DNA of 64,000 nt from Thecaphora thlaspeos (taxonomy: Eukaryota; Basidiomycota; Ustilaginomycetes; Urocystidales; Glomosporiaceae), in contig UWYS01000015.1 in the NCBI GenBank assembly GCA_900291925.1, forward strand, positions 596,658-660,657. The letters are read 5' to 3'. Made by a program: the position numbers and the translations under genes. Positions 55,380 to 64,000 of the stretch are shown here, piece by piece. The notes under the pieces were generated by a model. That model ran no database searches. It worked only from the letters and a program-made list of their open reading frames with translations, and was not told the origin of the DNA. Within the stretch, counting starts at the first letter, position 1, and each line of letters opens with the position of its first letter.

Positions 55380-58300
55380 ATGAGCTACGACAGCTACGAC
55401 CCAAGGCAGGCCGGCGCAAGACGAGGAGCCCCGGGTCGAGATCGGTCCGCGCACGTAAGTAGGGGGCCGTGTCCTTCATTTGTCCCCAATCTGCAGCAGA
55501 GGCCCGCCCAGTCGACCCTACGTCTCGTCGTCGCCCGACGGCTGAAAGCTTTGACCTCACCGCTGACGCCTTACGATTCCCTCCTCACCTTTACCTTTGT
55601 CACGACGACCCTCCTCGCCACGACACATCGCAACGACAATCACGACGACAACGACGAACATGGTACGCTGGTTTCCTAACCGACCCGCCTCCTCGCTCCC
55701 TACCGGCCCCCTCGGCCCCCGCGGTCCACGTTACACTACCTTGTCGGGACCCGATCTCCATGTTGAATCGTCGCAGGATGATCCGCTGCACCGCCAGGGC
55801 CCCTACGGTGGCGGCGATGTAGGCTATGCCAGCCAGAGTGCGGGCCACTTTGGCGTCGGTGGCGCAGAGAACCCCTTCTACGGCGGCGAGCAGAACCCGA
55901 GCTTCATGAGTGTACACGCACCCACCTCGGAAACCCACGGCCACTACTCGTCGTACGACGATGAGACAAAGATTCCTCTCACCGACGCAGACGAAAAGTC
56001 GTTCTACCCCGGCGCGACCAGCAGCTACGAGTGAGTCGGCCTGCGCCGTGTCTGCCGAGGGCTCGGCCTCAAAGTGGCGCTTGCTGACCCTCTTTGCCTC
56101 GATCTCACCGTCCTTCTTCGACCGTCCCTCCTGCCCCTCTTCCCCTCCGCCCCCGCTCGTGCCGTGCCCGGTCGGGCCCCTCCGCCGCCCAGCCTGCCGC
56201 CGCCCAGCTCGTTCCCCGTACCGCAGGCGCTCCACCGACACGGCACGCCGCTCAGCTCCGAGCTCGGGCCAGAGGACAGCGCCAGCCAGGTGGCGTGGGC
56301 CAAGCGCCAACAGGTCCCCAAGCGCGGCCTGACGAAAAAGGTCAAGCTGACACGTGGTCACTGGATCATCGACCACCCCGTCCCCACCGCCGTCAAGAAC
56401 TCGGTCGAGCCAAAGTGGGCCCAGGGCGCGCGAAACAACGAATTCACCCACATGCGCTACACTGCCGCCACATGCGACCCGGACGAGTTCACTACCGAGA
56501 ACGGCTGGAGCCTGCGCGCCTCGAGCATGTACGGCCGCGACACCGAGCTACTGATTGCGATTACGTGAGTCAACTGCGGCGACAGGACCGGCCGGCTGGC
56601 TCACTGGTGCAGCGCTGAACTAGTCAAGGCTTCCCATCGCTGACTCTCCTTGCTCCTCCCGACCTCGCCTGTTTTTCCTCCATCTCGCCCTCGCCTGCGC
56701 AGCTACTATAACGAGGACCGCATCCTGCTGGCGAGGACGCTGCACGGCGTGATGCTCAACATCCGCGACATCTGCAAGAGCAAGGCCTCCAAGTTCTGGC
56801 GGCGGAGCGCAGAAGAGGGCCGCCCCGGCTGGCAGCGCATCGTCGTCAGCCTCATCTTTGACGGCATCGACCCGTGCGACAAGGTGGTGCTCGACCTGCT
56901 CGCGACCGTCGGAGTCTACCAGGATGGTGTGATGAAGAAAAAGGTCGACGGCAAGGAGACAGTCGCTCATCTGTTCGAGTACACGACGCAGCTCTCGGTC
57001 GACCCGACGCCGGCCCTCATCCAGCCGCACGGCGACGATGTCTCCAACCTCGTCCCTGTCCAGATGATCTTCTGTCTCAAGCAGAAGAACAGCAAGAAGA
57101 TCAACTCTCACCGCTGGCTCTTCAACGCGCTCGGAAAGCACCTCCAGCCCGAGATCTGCGTCCTGATCGACGCCGGGACAAAGCCGGGACACAAGTCGCT
57201 CTACTACCTCTGGGAGGCCTTCTACAACAACGCCAACCTCGGCGGCGCGTGCGGCGAGATCCACGCCATGATCAAGAACGGCCGCAAGCTCGTCAACCCG
57301 CTCGTCGCGGCGCAGAATTTCGAGTACAAGATGTCCAACATCCTCGACAAGCCGCTCGAGTCGACCTTCGGCTACGTCAGCGTGCTGCCCGGTGCCTTCT
57401 CCGCCTACCGCTTCCGCGCGATCCAGGGCCGCCCGCTGCAGCAGTACTTCCACGGCGACCATACCATGGCCGACCGGCTCGGCAAGAAGGGTCTCCACGG
57501 CATGGGCATCTTTACCAAGAACATGTTCCTCGCCGAGGACCGCATCCTGTGAGCCCGACCCGCGGCCGGCAACGAATGAATCGGAAGCAGATCCGCTGAC
57601 AGCGTTCCCCTCTTCCTCCTCCCTCTCTCCGTCCTTTCCCTCGCCAATCCCGCCCCTGCAGCTGCTTCGAGCTCGTGGCCAAGGCGGGCGACAAATGGAC
57701 GCTGACCTACGTCAAGCCGAGCAAGGGCGAGACCGACGTCCCCGAGGGCGCGGCCGAGCTCATCTCGCAGCGCCGACGCTGGCTCAACGGCTCCTTTGCC
57801 GCTTCGATCTACTCGCTGGTCCACTTCTTCCGCATCTACAAGAGCAACCACGGCATCGTCCGCCTCTTTTTCTTCCACCTCCAGGCGCTCTACAACGCCT
57901 TCACGCTCCTTTTCTCCTGGTTCGCCCTGGCCAACCTGTGGCTCACCTTTTCGATCATCATCGACTTCCTCCCGGACGTCATCCTCAAGAACTCCGGCGA
58001 GACGCCGCTCGAAATCTTCCACTGGATCAACCTCGCGACCAAGTGGGTCTACGTCGCCTTCCTCGTGCTCCAGTTTGTCCTCGCGCTCGGCAACCGGCCC
58101 AAGGGCGAAAAGGCGACGTACGTAGTCTCGTTCTGCGTCTTTGGGCTGCTCGGCCTCTACGTCACCGTCGTCTCGCTGTGGCTCACGATCAAGGCGCTGG
58201 CCGAGGTCGACCTCTCGTCGGGCAGCTTCTTCAAGGTGCTCTTGAACGAGACGACGTCGGTCCTGATCGCGGCGCTCGCGGCGACCTTTGGCATCTACCT

Positions 58301-58883
58301 GATTGCCTCGATCATGTACGCCGACCCGTGGCACATGCTGACGAGCTTCCCGCAGTACATGCTCATCGCGCCGTCGTTCATCAACATCCTCAACGTCTAC
58401 GCCTTCTGCAACCTTCACGACGTCAGCTGGGGCACCAAGGGATCGGACAAGGCCGACGCGCTGCCGAGCGTCGACACCAAGAAGGACAAGGCGACCGAGC
58501 CCGGCACCGTCGAAGAGATCGAGCGCCACCAGGACGACATCGACAACAACTTCAAGGAGGTCGTGTCGCGCGCCGTCACGCCCTTCCAGCCGGAGGCGGT
58601 GGACGAGCGACCGACGATGGACGACAGCAACAAGACGTTCCGCACGCGCCTCGTCGCCTTCTGGCTCCTCACCAACGGAGCGCTCACCATCGCCATCGAG
58701 AACGTCAACGGATACAGCTCCGGCCTCACCGACAAGCAGATCGACCAGCAGCAATCCGACAAACAGTCGACCTACTTCCGAATCGTCCTCTGGGCCACGT
58801 TCTTCCTCGCTGCGTTCCGATTCATCGGTTGCGTCATCTACTGGGTCAAGCGCAACTTGATGAGATGGTTCAGGAAGACGTAA
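55380..58883 (+). CDS. Chitin synthase (class I-III family, class III-like)
   Basis: Plasma-membrane glycosyltransferase that makes chitin from UDP-GlcNAc. Five exons in phase: 55380-55454, 55777-56030, 56208-56564, 56703-57548 and 57662-58883, giving 917 residues. The N terminus is Gly/Tyr-rich and disordered. The catalytic core has [69 protein letters not shown] and the [10 protein letters not shown] signature. About seven hydrophobic segments follow. The text [20 protein letters not shown] resembles class III enzymes. Exon 3 could also start at 56193 (an alternative AG 15 nt upstream, same phase). The small first exon [10 protein letters not shown] joins directly to [13 protein letters not shown]. 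Confidence 0.94.
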
Positions 58884-59996
58884 CCCGTCGAGCAGGCGGG
58901 AGGACGTGGTCGTTCGCGCAGATCCCCAGCGCGTAGACATAATTCGGATCGGTTCGTTCGAAAGGTCCCACCGGGAGAGACTGGGTCGATATTGTATATA
59001 TGTATTCACGGCGTAACGTCATTGCAAGGGACAATCTTTCTACCGTATCAACCGTGCGGTGGCGGCGGCAGGGACAGTGGGTGGGAAGCGAAAGGGGACA
59101 CTGAGATACGAGGGCCACAGCGTGGCCACTGCAACTAGGACCGACTAACCGCAGGGTTAGGGTTAGGGGGACAGGTCGTTGGGGTTTATGTCGATACGCG
59201 TCGCGCAACGTCCACTCTGCCTTATTTCTCTTCCCTGTCGCGACGTCACTTTGCACAGGACTTTGCACTGGTGAGCCACCGACCGAATTAATGAGAACTA
59301 GTCGAAATGCGATTCACAAAAAAGTGTTGGAGAGCGTAGCTAGGGGAAAAAAGCGACACAATATCTAGACGAGGAGAAAGTTGTGAGAGAAAAGGGGAGA
59401 AAAAGAACAAGAATGGCGCGAGGCGAGAAACGGCCGAGAGTAGTGGGATGGAGATGCAGATGCGCCGAGGAAGAAGTAAGCTTGCGTAACTACTAGACGA
59501 CGAGCGATGAAAGAGGCAACAACGAAACGAGCAAGATATCAACACATAGGAACGAGCCAAGGGTGAGGTTTTTTGGGCCCGGCAGATGCAGCCGCCCGCA
59601 CGGTTCACACGAAGCAAAGAAAGGAAGATCTCATTTGAACGGAGGTCACAAGGTCGGCCTGAAAAGAATTCCGGCGCTGACACAAGGTACTGCCCCGGAC
59701 TAAATGTCAAAAAAGGTCTGAACAGTGAAGAGGTGGGACGAGATGACGAACAAAGGTGGGTGGGGAAAAGAAAAGACAGAGCTAAAAAAGGAAGTGGCTG
59801 CGACACAGGAATACTAAGCGATGCGTGAAAGAGGACAAAAAGTGAGAGTATGACGGTGGTGCGAAGGAACGAGGGGAGAGAAGGATGGGTTGCAGAGGAA
59901 ACGTAGTTGGACGAGAATCATCGAGGTGTGGGTGCTGGCAAAAGCGGTCGGACTCGCCGCAAAGAATGCTGTGTTTCGGCTACAGGCTCGTTTTGA
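58884..59996. other. Convergent intergenic region entering the subtelomere
   Basis: No supported gene. It holds an interstitial telomere-like repeat (59154-59170). From about 59300 rightwards the DNA becomes A/G-rich on this strand and less CpG-dense than the gene-rich part. Confidence 0.5.
59154..59170 (+). repeat. Interstitial telomere-like repeat
   Basis: Two GGGTTA units followed by GGGGG, about 270 bp downstream of the chitin synthase stop and 4.6 kb from the terminal array, in the same orientation as the telomere. Confidence 0.7.
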
Positions 59997-61389
59997 CTAG
60001 CTGGCCTCTGTGCTCTTTGCCGTCGCAGGTCCGATAGCGACATTACCGAATGCGACACCTAGGCCTTTCGGCATGTCTCCTATCTCTATCGCAACAACCT
60101 TGACAGTGCGAATATCACTGTCGTAGGCTTCGAACGACTTGGCGCTTTTATGTTGGGGGAATATCATATGGATGACAAAACCGCCAACCTGGAAGTCTTT
60201 ATATGCAGACTCAACTTGATGAAAAGGAGAGAGCAGAGAGCGAACTTTATGGGAGGGTTTCCTGTTTTTGCGAAAGTTATGGACGGATCTAATCATTTTA
60301 TCGGTTGGGTCGCTGTTGGTCCACTTAAAGCTTCTAGCTGGATAATTGCTGAGCTGTTGGCGGATCATGTAGACTTTTTGGAGCCAGTTTCGCAATTCAT
60401 CGTCGGCAATGAGGGTGGTAGCTGACGCTGCATGTCTCGGGTTTTTTAGCTGAGCCTTAAGCTTTTTCCCAAGCTCATCTCGGCTCATGAGTCTGCTGCC
60501 TTCGCCCGTGAGCTTTTCTATCTCCGCATTCAAGCCGTCTTCGGAGCGAGGAACAGTCCAGATAGCTTCAGCAGAGGCCTGTCCGCGGCGCTCATCTGCA
60601 TAGGGCAAGAGATCGTGGGTGAATAGATGGCTCGAGCTGCTGCCGTAGTCTTGCTGCTGGGGGTAGTGCTCGAGCTGCTGGGGGTAGTGCTCGAGCTGCT
60701 GGGGGTAGTGCCCGGGCTGCTGAGAGTAGTGCTCGAGCTGCTGAGGGTAGTGTCCGGGCTGCTGGGGGTAGTGCTCGAGCTGCTGGGGGTAGTGCTCGAG
60801 CTGCTGGGGGTAGTGCTCGAGCTGCTGGGGGTAGTGTCCGGGCTGCTGGGGGTAGTGCTCGAGCTGCTGGGGGTAGTGTCCGGGCTGCTGGGGTAGTGCT
60901 CGAGCTGCTGGGGTAGTGCTCGAGCTGCTGGGGGTAGTGCCCGGGCTGCTGAGAGTAGTGCTCCCAAGGCTGATGGACGACTTGCAGTTGCTGCTGAGGA
61001 TGCCTAAAGTCCACCGAGTCAAGAGGAACATGCTCATGGTACGGATACGTCGGAATCGAATGGTATTGCGGATCATAGAGCGGCTGATGGATGTCATGCT
61101 GCGGAGCCTGCCATGCGCCTTGACCGACGTAGGGAGACAAGCCGAGGGGGCTGCCCGTATGCTGTTGTTCAGGCGTGGGGGACTGATTGCCATACGGGTG
61201 GAGGTTTGAGAGGAAGTCGAATGGATCGTGGGTGTCTTGGACAGAATGGCCAACCTGATTGACGACTTGACGGAGCTCGTCACCGATGACTGGCATCCTC
61301 TTGTGCAGCACGGCCGTGGGCAATGCCGAGGCGAGGCCGAGGTACGGGATGGCGACGGCGGGAAGAACGTGGAGAGGAGGCAACTTCAT
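59997..61389 (-). pseudogene. Secreted heptad-repeat protein, frame broken inside the repeat array
   Basis: The ATG at 61389 opens MKLPPLHVLPAVAIPYLGLA, a signal-peptide-like start. A dibasic HKR site follows shortly after, as in Kex2-processed secreted proteins. After about 130 residues rich in Pro, Gln and His comes a tandem array encoding HYPQQLE/HYPQQPG heptads. Two of the array's units lack one base (G4 instead of G5 at 60890-60893 and 60910-60913), so the frame changes twice. The rest of the heptads and a distinct C-terminal region (AIWTVPRSEDGLNAEIEKL to the stop at 59997, about 190 residues, no family recognised) lie in another frame than the signal peptide. As read, the intact N-terminal frame ends at 60592. 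The layout resembles repetitive secreted proteins and effectors of smut fungi. A TATA box and heptamer repeats lie upstream. Confidence 0.72.
60653..60962 (-). repeat. 21-bp minisatellite, about 15 units
   Basis: Tandem units of the form GCTGCTGGGGGTAGTGCTCGA on the plus strand, alternating CTCGA and (T/C)CCGG ends. On the minus strand they encode the Pro-Gln-Gln/His-Tyr heptads. Two units have a one-base contraction in the G run. Confidence 0.92.
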
Positions 61390-61540
61390 GGTCGGGAAAA
61401 AGTCGGGTAGGGCGATGGCGGTGGAAGTCTGGGGGAGGCTGAAGGGTGGGGACAAGGTGGCAAAGGAAAAGTTGAGTTAGAGTGGTGTGTAGATGAATTG
61501 AGAGGCGAGGAAGGCGTAAATTGGAAGTAGAAGAGGATTG

Positions 61541-61586
61541 AGGGATGAGGGATGAGGGATGAGGGATGAGGGATGAGGGATGAGGG
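61541..61586. repeat. GGGATGA heptamer tandem repeat
   Basis: Six to seven tandem copies of a 7-bp unit in the likely leader or core promoter of the secreted-protein gene, between the TATA box and the ATG. Confidence 0.85.
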
Positions 61587-61617
61587 AAGTGAAGAAGAAG
61601 GTCGATAGGAAAGAGCG

Positions 61618-61625
61618 TATTTATA
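61618..61625 (-). promoter_or_regulatory. TATA box of the secreted-protein gene
   Basis: TATAAATA on the minus strand, about 230 bp upstream of the ATG at 61389. A strong TATA box fits an inducible gene; few other genes in this window show one. Confidence 0.5.
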
Positions 61626-61629
61626 GAGC

Positions 61630-62824
61630 TCGAGTGTGAAGTTAAGCTACGTGGGAGCATTCTAGACAGGGAAAGTGCGAGCGAGATACCTGACTCCCGC
61701 GGATGCTGTGAAGGCGGAGAAAAATGGAGCACCTTGATGGCGCATCCATATGGTGCGATGTACTTACTGGCAACAAGATGTTGTTGCATAGTCAACAGCG
61801 ATGCCACCGATCCTCTTCTGACTCTTTCGGAGGGTTACCAGGAGAGTTCAAATGGACGACACGGGGGACGGCGAGGGGCCGAGGTGGGTGGAAGAGAAAG
61901 AAAGTGGACAAGTGTAGCGGCAGAGGTCATTGCTTGATGAATGGGTACTAGCTGCAGCGGTGTGGGATGGTGGAGCGTGATCCCAGATAGCCCCGATGCT
62001 TGTGCAGGAGAGAAAGTACAAAAAGTACTGAAATTGCACCGGATTTCTGACCGGCAGTAGCACTCGATTTCTGACTGGCAGTCAGGCCTGCGACACGGAG
62101 GCTGATTGGACGGGAGCGGGCCTGGCGAGCGGAGAGAGGGCTACCAAGAGCCAGGAAACGTGAGGTGGAGTGCAGAGGAGACATGGACGTAAGGAGGAAA
62201 GGAGCTGGGAGCTGGGAGCTGGGAGCTGGTATGCGTCGAGGCGGACTGCGCGTCACACTCAAGCGAGGAAAGAGAAACATAAGGATTGCGGACAAGAGGC
62301 CACTAGGGCGGCTCGGCTCGTTCCCTGGCGTTGGCACAGAGAACAGCGCCTAAGAGCTACAGCGCCGTACAAAGGAGAGGGTGGGTGGGGAAGAAAAGGG
62401 AGGAAGACGAGGAACGAGTCGAGAAGGGGAGTCTTGACGAAGGGAATGGAGAAGGAGAAGGAGGACATGTCAAGTAACGAGGAGACAAATGACGTGGCGC
62501 ATGTGGGTGGGTGTGTGTGCTGGCAGTTGCTCGACGGCGAGCGCTCGGATCCGGCGGGCTCGTCTCGAGCTGGGCCAACCTGACGGCCCTCACGCTTGTT
62601 GCACTGACATGATCCGCGGTAATTAGACAGCTGCTGCCTATTGGTGACTGACTATTGAGCGCCAAACAACCCAGCGGCTCCTTTGTGCGTGTCTGACCCC
62701 CTTTTCTCGCACTGGCCCCACTTCCTTAGTTGCCCAACGTTTGTGCCTTTATTTCATTCCTGTCTTTCTTCCGCACCACTTGCTTCAACAACTTAATCAG
62801 AGATTTCACTCTATCGACGCTGCA
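61630..62824. other. Subtelomeric non-coding DNA
   Basis: No supported gene. Includes a GGAGCTG tandem repeat (about 62200-62230) and two diverged copies of GATTTCTGAC(C/T)GGCAGT (about 62041 and 62070). Confidence 0.5.
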
Positions 62825-63018
62825 ATGGTCCAATTTGCCCCCCCCTCCTCGTCATCGCTACTGGTGCCTTTCTCCTCCGCTCTGGTGCGGTGCGTTCGAT
62901 CCCAGTCGGTATCTTGCCCTTGGATGAGCTCGGAAAACCCTTTGCCAACACCAGGCAGGAAGAGCCTGTGGATACCTTGTCTCGCTGCTTGCGCCGGCTT
63001 CCCGTCTACAATAAGCTT
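62825..63018 (+). pseudogene. Small ORF with a probable frameshift in a C-run
   Basis: The ATG at 62825 opens MVQFAPP. After a run of eight C the better-looking frame is another one: LLVIATGAFLLRSG, then PVGILPLDELGKPFANT and PVDTLSRCLRRLPVYNKL, ending at a TGA. One extra C would join them. The hydrophobic start could be a signal or membrane anchor. I do not recognise the family; it may be a relic. Confidence 0.35.
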
Positions 63019-63277
63019 CCAGATTGACCTTGGATCATGTTTGAGTTGATGAATGTTTTCTTCTTGTCCGCCTCTGAGTCTCGGCGCTTGATGTTGCGCT
63101 CACGGTGGCTGTCGGGGCGGTGGGGCGGCAAGGCGAGGCGTGGCGACGGTTGGGAGCGGGCGCGTGTGAGGGTGCACGGCAAGCAAAATGGAGGTTTTTT
63201 GTTTTTTTTTTTGGATTGACTTTGACGAGGTGCGTTGGTGCAGAGAGCTGGGGAGACGATCTAGCCCTCTTGAGATG

Positions 63278-63784
63278 CAGCGGGGTGCTCGACACAAACG
63301 TCCTCCTCCTCCTCGCTGGACCTGCTCCGCCCGCTCGCCGACTACATCCTCGAGCAGAAGGTCGCTTCCCTCCACGATCCCGCCGCCTTTGCACCTTCTC
63401 CCATTGCCCTCGTCGTCCCCTACACCGTCATACAGGAGCTCGATGTGCAAAAGACATCCAACAGGGAGACCACAAAGCTTCCGGCCGCTGGCTGGCACGG
63501 TCGCAGCCCTCGCGCCCAGCACCCAGCGCCTCTCGTCGCTCGCACGCCAAGCGTCCCGCTGGATGCTCTCGACGCTCAAGGCGCAGAAACACCTCGCACT
63601 CGACCAACAACAGGCCACACTGCTGCTCGCTCCAGGCCACAGGGCGCTCTATGGCCAGACGCACTCGCACCACCTCGCTACACGGTGGCAGAAGCGATGC
63701 AACAATGACCAGGAGATTGTTGCATTCTGCAAGAGGCTGCATGACGAGGTTGGCGGCGTCGTCTTAGGGTTGGGATTAGAGTGA
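63278..63784 (+). pseudogene. PIN-domain nuclease-like gene, frameshifted and truncated by the telomere
   Basis: Three segments in three frames match one PIN fold: GVLDTNVLLLL (first strand with the catalytic Asp) near 63283; then SSLDLLRPLADYILEQKV and PIALVVPYTVIQELDVQK (PIN strand 2, with the conserved Glu) at about 63320-63460; then LSSLARQASRWMLSTLKAQ and NDQEIVAFCKRLHDEVGGVV (with the later Asp/Glu) at about 63530-63765. Joining them needs one shift within the CTC repeat near 63301 and one near 63470-63500. The last strand of the fold is missing: coding text stops at GGVV and degenerate telomere repeat begins at once. The first part may be an exon, since a GATGCAG acceptor precedes it. 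It resembles Swt1/SMG6-type PIN domains of RNA-processing proteins. Confidence 0.6.
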
Positions 63785-64000
63785 ACTTAGGATTAAGGGT
63801 TTAGGTTTAGGGTTAGGGTTAGGGTTAGGGTTAGGGTTAGGGTTAGGGTTAGGGTTAGGGTTAGGGTTAGGGTTAGGGTTAGGGTTAGGGTTAGGGTTAG
63901 GGTTAGGGTTAGGGTTAGGGTTAGGGTTAGGGTTAGGGTTAGGGTTAGGGTTAGGGTTAGGGTTAGGGTTAGGGTTAGGGTTAGGGTTAGGGTTAGGGTT
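63764..64000 (+). repeat. Telomere: degenerate junction then perfect TTAGGG array
   Basis: Variant repeats (TTAGGGTTGGGATTAGAG, TTAGGATTAAGGG, TTTAGG) run from about 63764 to 63806, followed by perfect TTAGGG units from 63807 to the window end (about 32 copies). The G-rich strand runs 5' to 3' towards the end, so this is a right chromosome end. Confidence 0.98.

Noticed and set aside
57405..59009. 534-codon minus-strand open frame
   Set aside because: Antisense shadow of the chitin synthase catalytic and membrane exons.
60653..60962. Regularly spaced repeats that might suggest a CRISPR array
   Set aside because: Units are contiguous 21-bp coding repeats with no unique spacers, in a eukaryotic genome.

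Overview
This window is the right-hand end of a chromosome from a GC-rich, intron-containing fungus. It ends in about 32 perfect TTAGGG repeats (63807-64000). The class III-like chitin synthase, a Bem1 scaffold, a Sup35 with a Q/N-rich prion-like N terminus, an Fpk1/NRC-2-type kinase and short GT-AG introns with CTRAY-like branch sites all point to a fungus. The overall style (dense GC-rich genes, low-complexity inserts, ATGG first exons in highly expressed genes) fits a yeast-like or smut-like basidiomycete, probably Ustilaginomycotina. That placement is inference. Exon boundaries were worked out by hand from frame, phase and splice consensus, and for most genes the exon lengths sum to a whole number of codons.

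Layout. 1-2942 (minus): partial PH/C2 protein, probably a Bud2-type RasGAP, running off the left edge. 4253-8527: divergent ribosomal protein genes eS7 and eS1. 10911-14581: a Ser/Thr-rich single-pass membrane protein in five exons. 15207-17188 (minus): a DUF262 (GmrSD/ParB-like) protein. 17189-21767: a long non-coding stretch with a CpG-free island and a foldback sequence. 21768-24284: Fpk1/NRC-2 AGC kinase. 24986-25711: a non-autonomous DNA transposon with 90-bp inverted repeats. 25898-26846: TRAPPC2/Trs20. 28497-30944: Bem1. 32185-32840 (minus): GST-like. 34045-35809 (minus): universal stress protein with an in-frame stop ahead of a long open tail. 36447-41081: one uninterrupted frame joining three mitochondrial proteins (Fmp32/CCDC90-like, gamma-butyrobetaine dioxygenase-like, Cox10). 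41391-43893 (minus): Sup35/eRF3. 44466-45095: Ost2/DAD1. 45444-46732 (minus): RhoGDI. 47299-48571 (minus): aldo-keto reductase. 49061-50052 (minus): Mtq2, the eRF1 methyltransferase. 50317-50980: mitochondrial BolA-like protein. 51767-53883: TBC RabGAP. 55380-58883: chitin synthase.

The last 5 kb (59-64 kb) is subtelomeric and different in character. It has an interstitial telomere-like repeat, a secreted heptad-repeat protein whose repeat array is thrown out of frame by two one-base contractions, a frameshifted small ORF, and a PIN-domain gene that is frameshifted and cut off by the telomere.

Functional themes are cell polarity and wall growth (Bem1, RhoGDI, Bud2-like GAP, chitin synthase, Fpk1), membrane traffic (Trs20, TBC GAP, Ost2), translation (two ribosomal proteins, eRF3 and the eRF1 methyltransferase) and mitochondrial heme/carnitine metabolism. 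The strongest candidate for something undescribed is the three-module mitochondrial polyprotein at 36447-41081.
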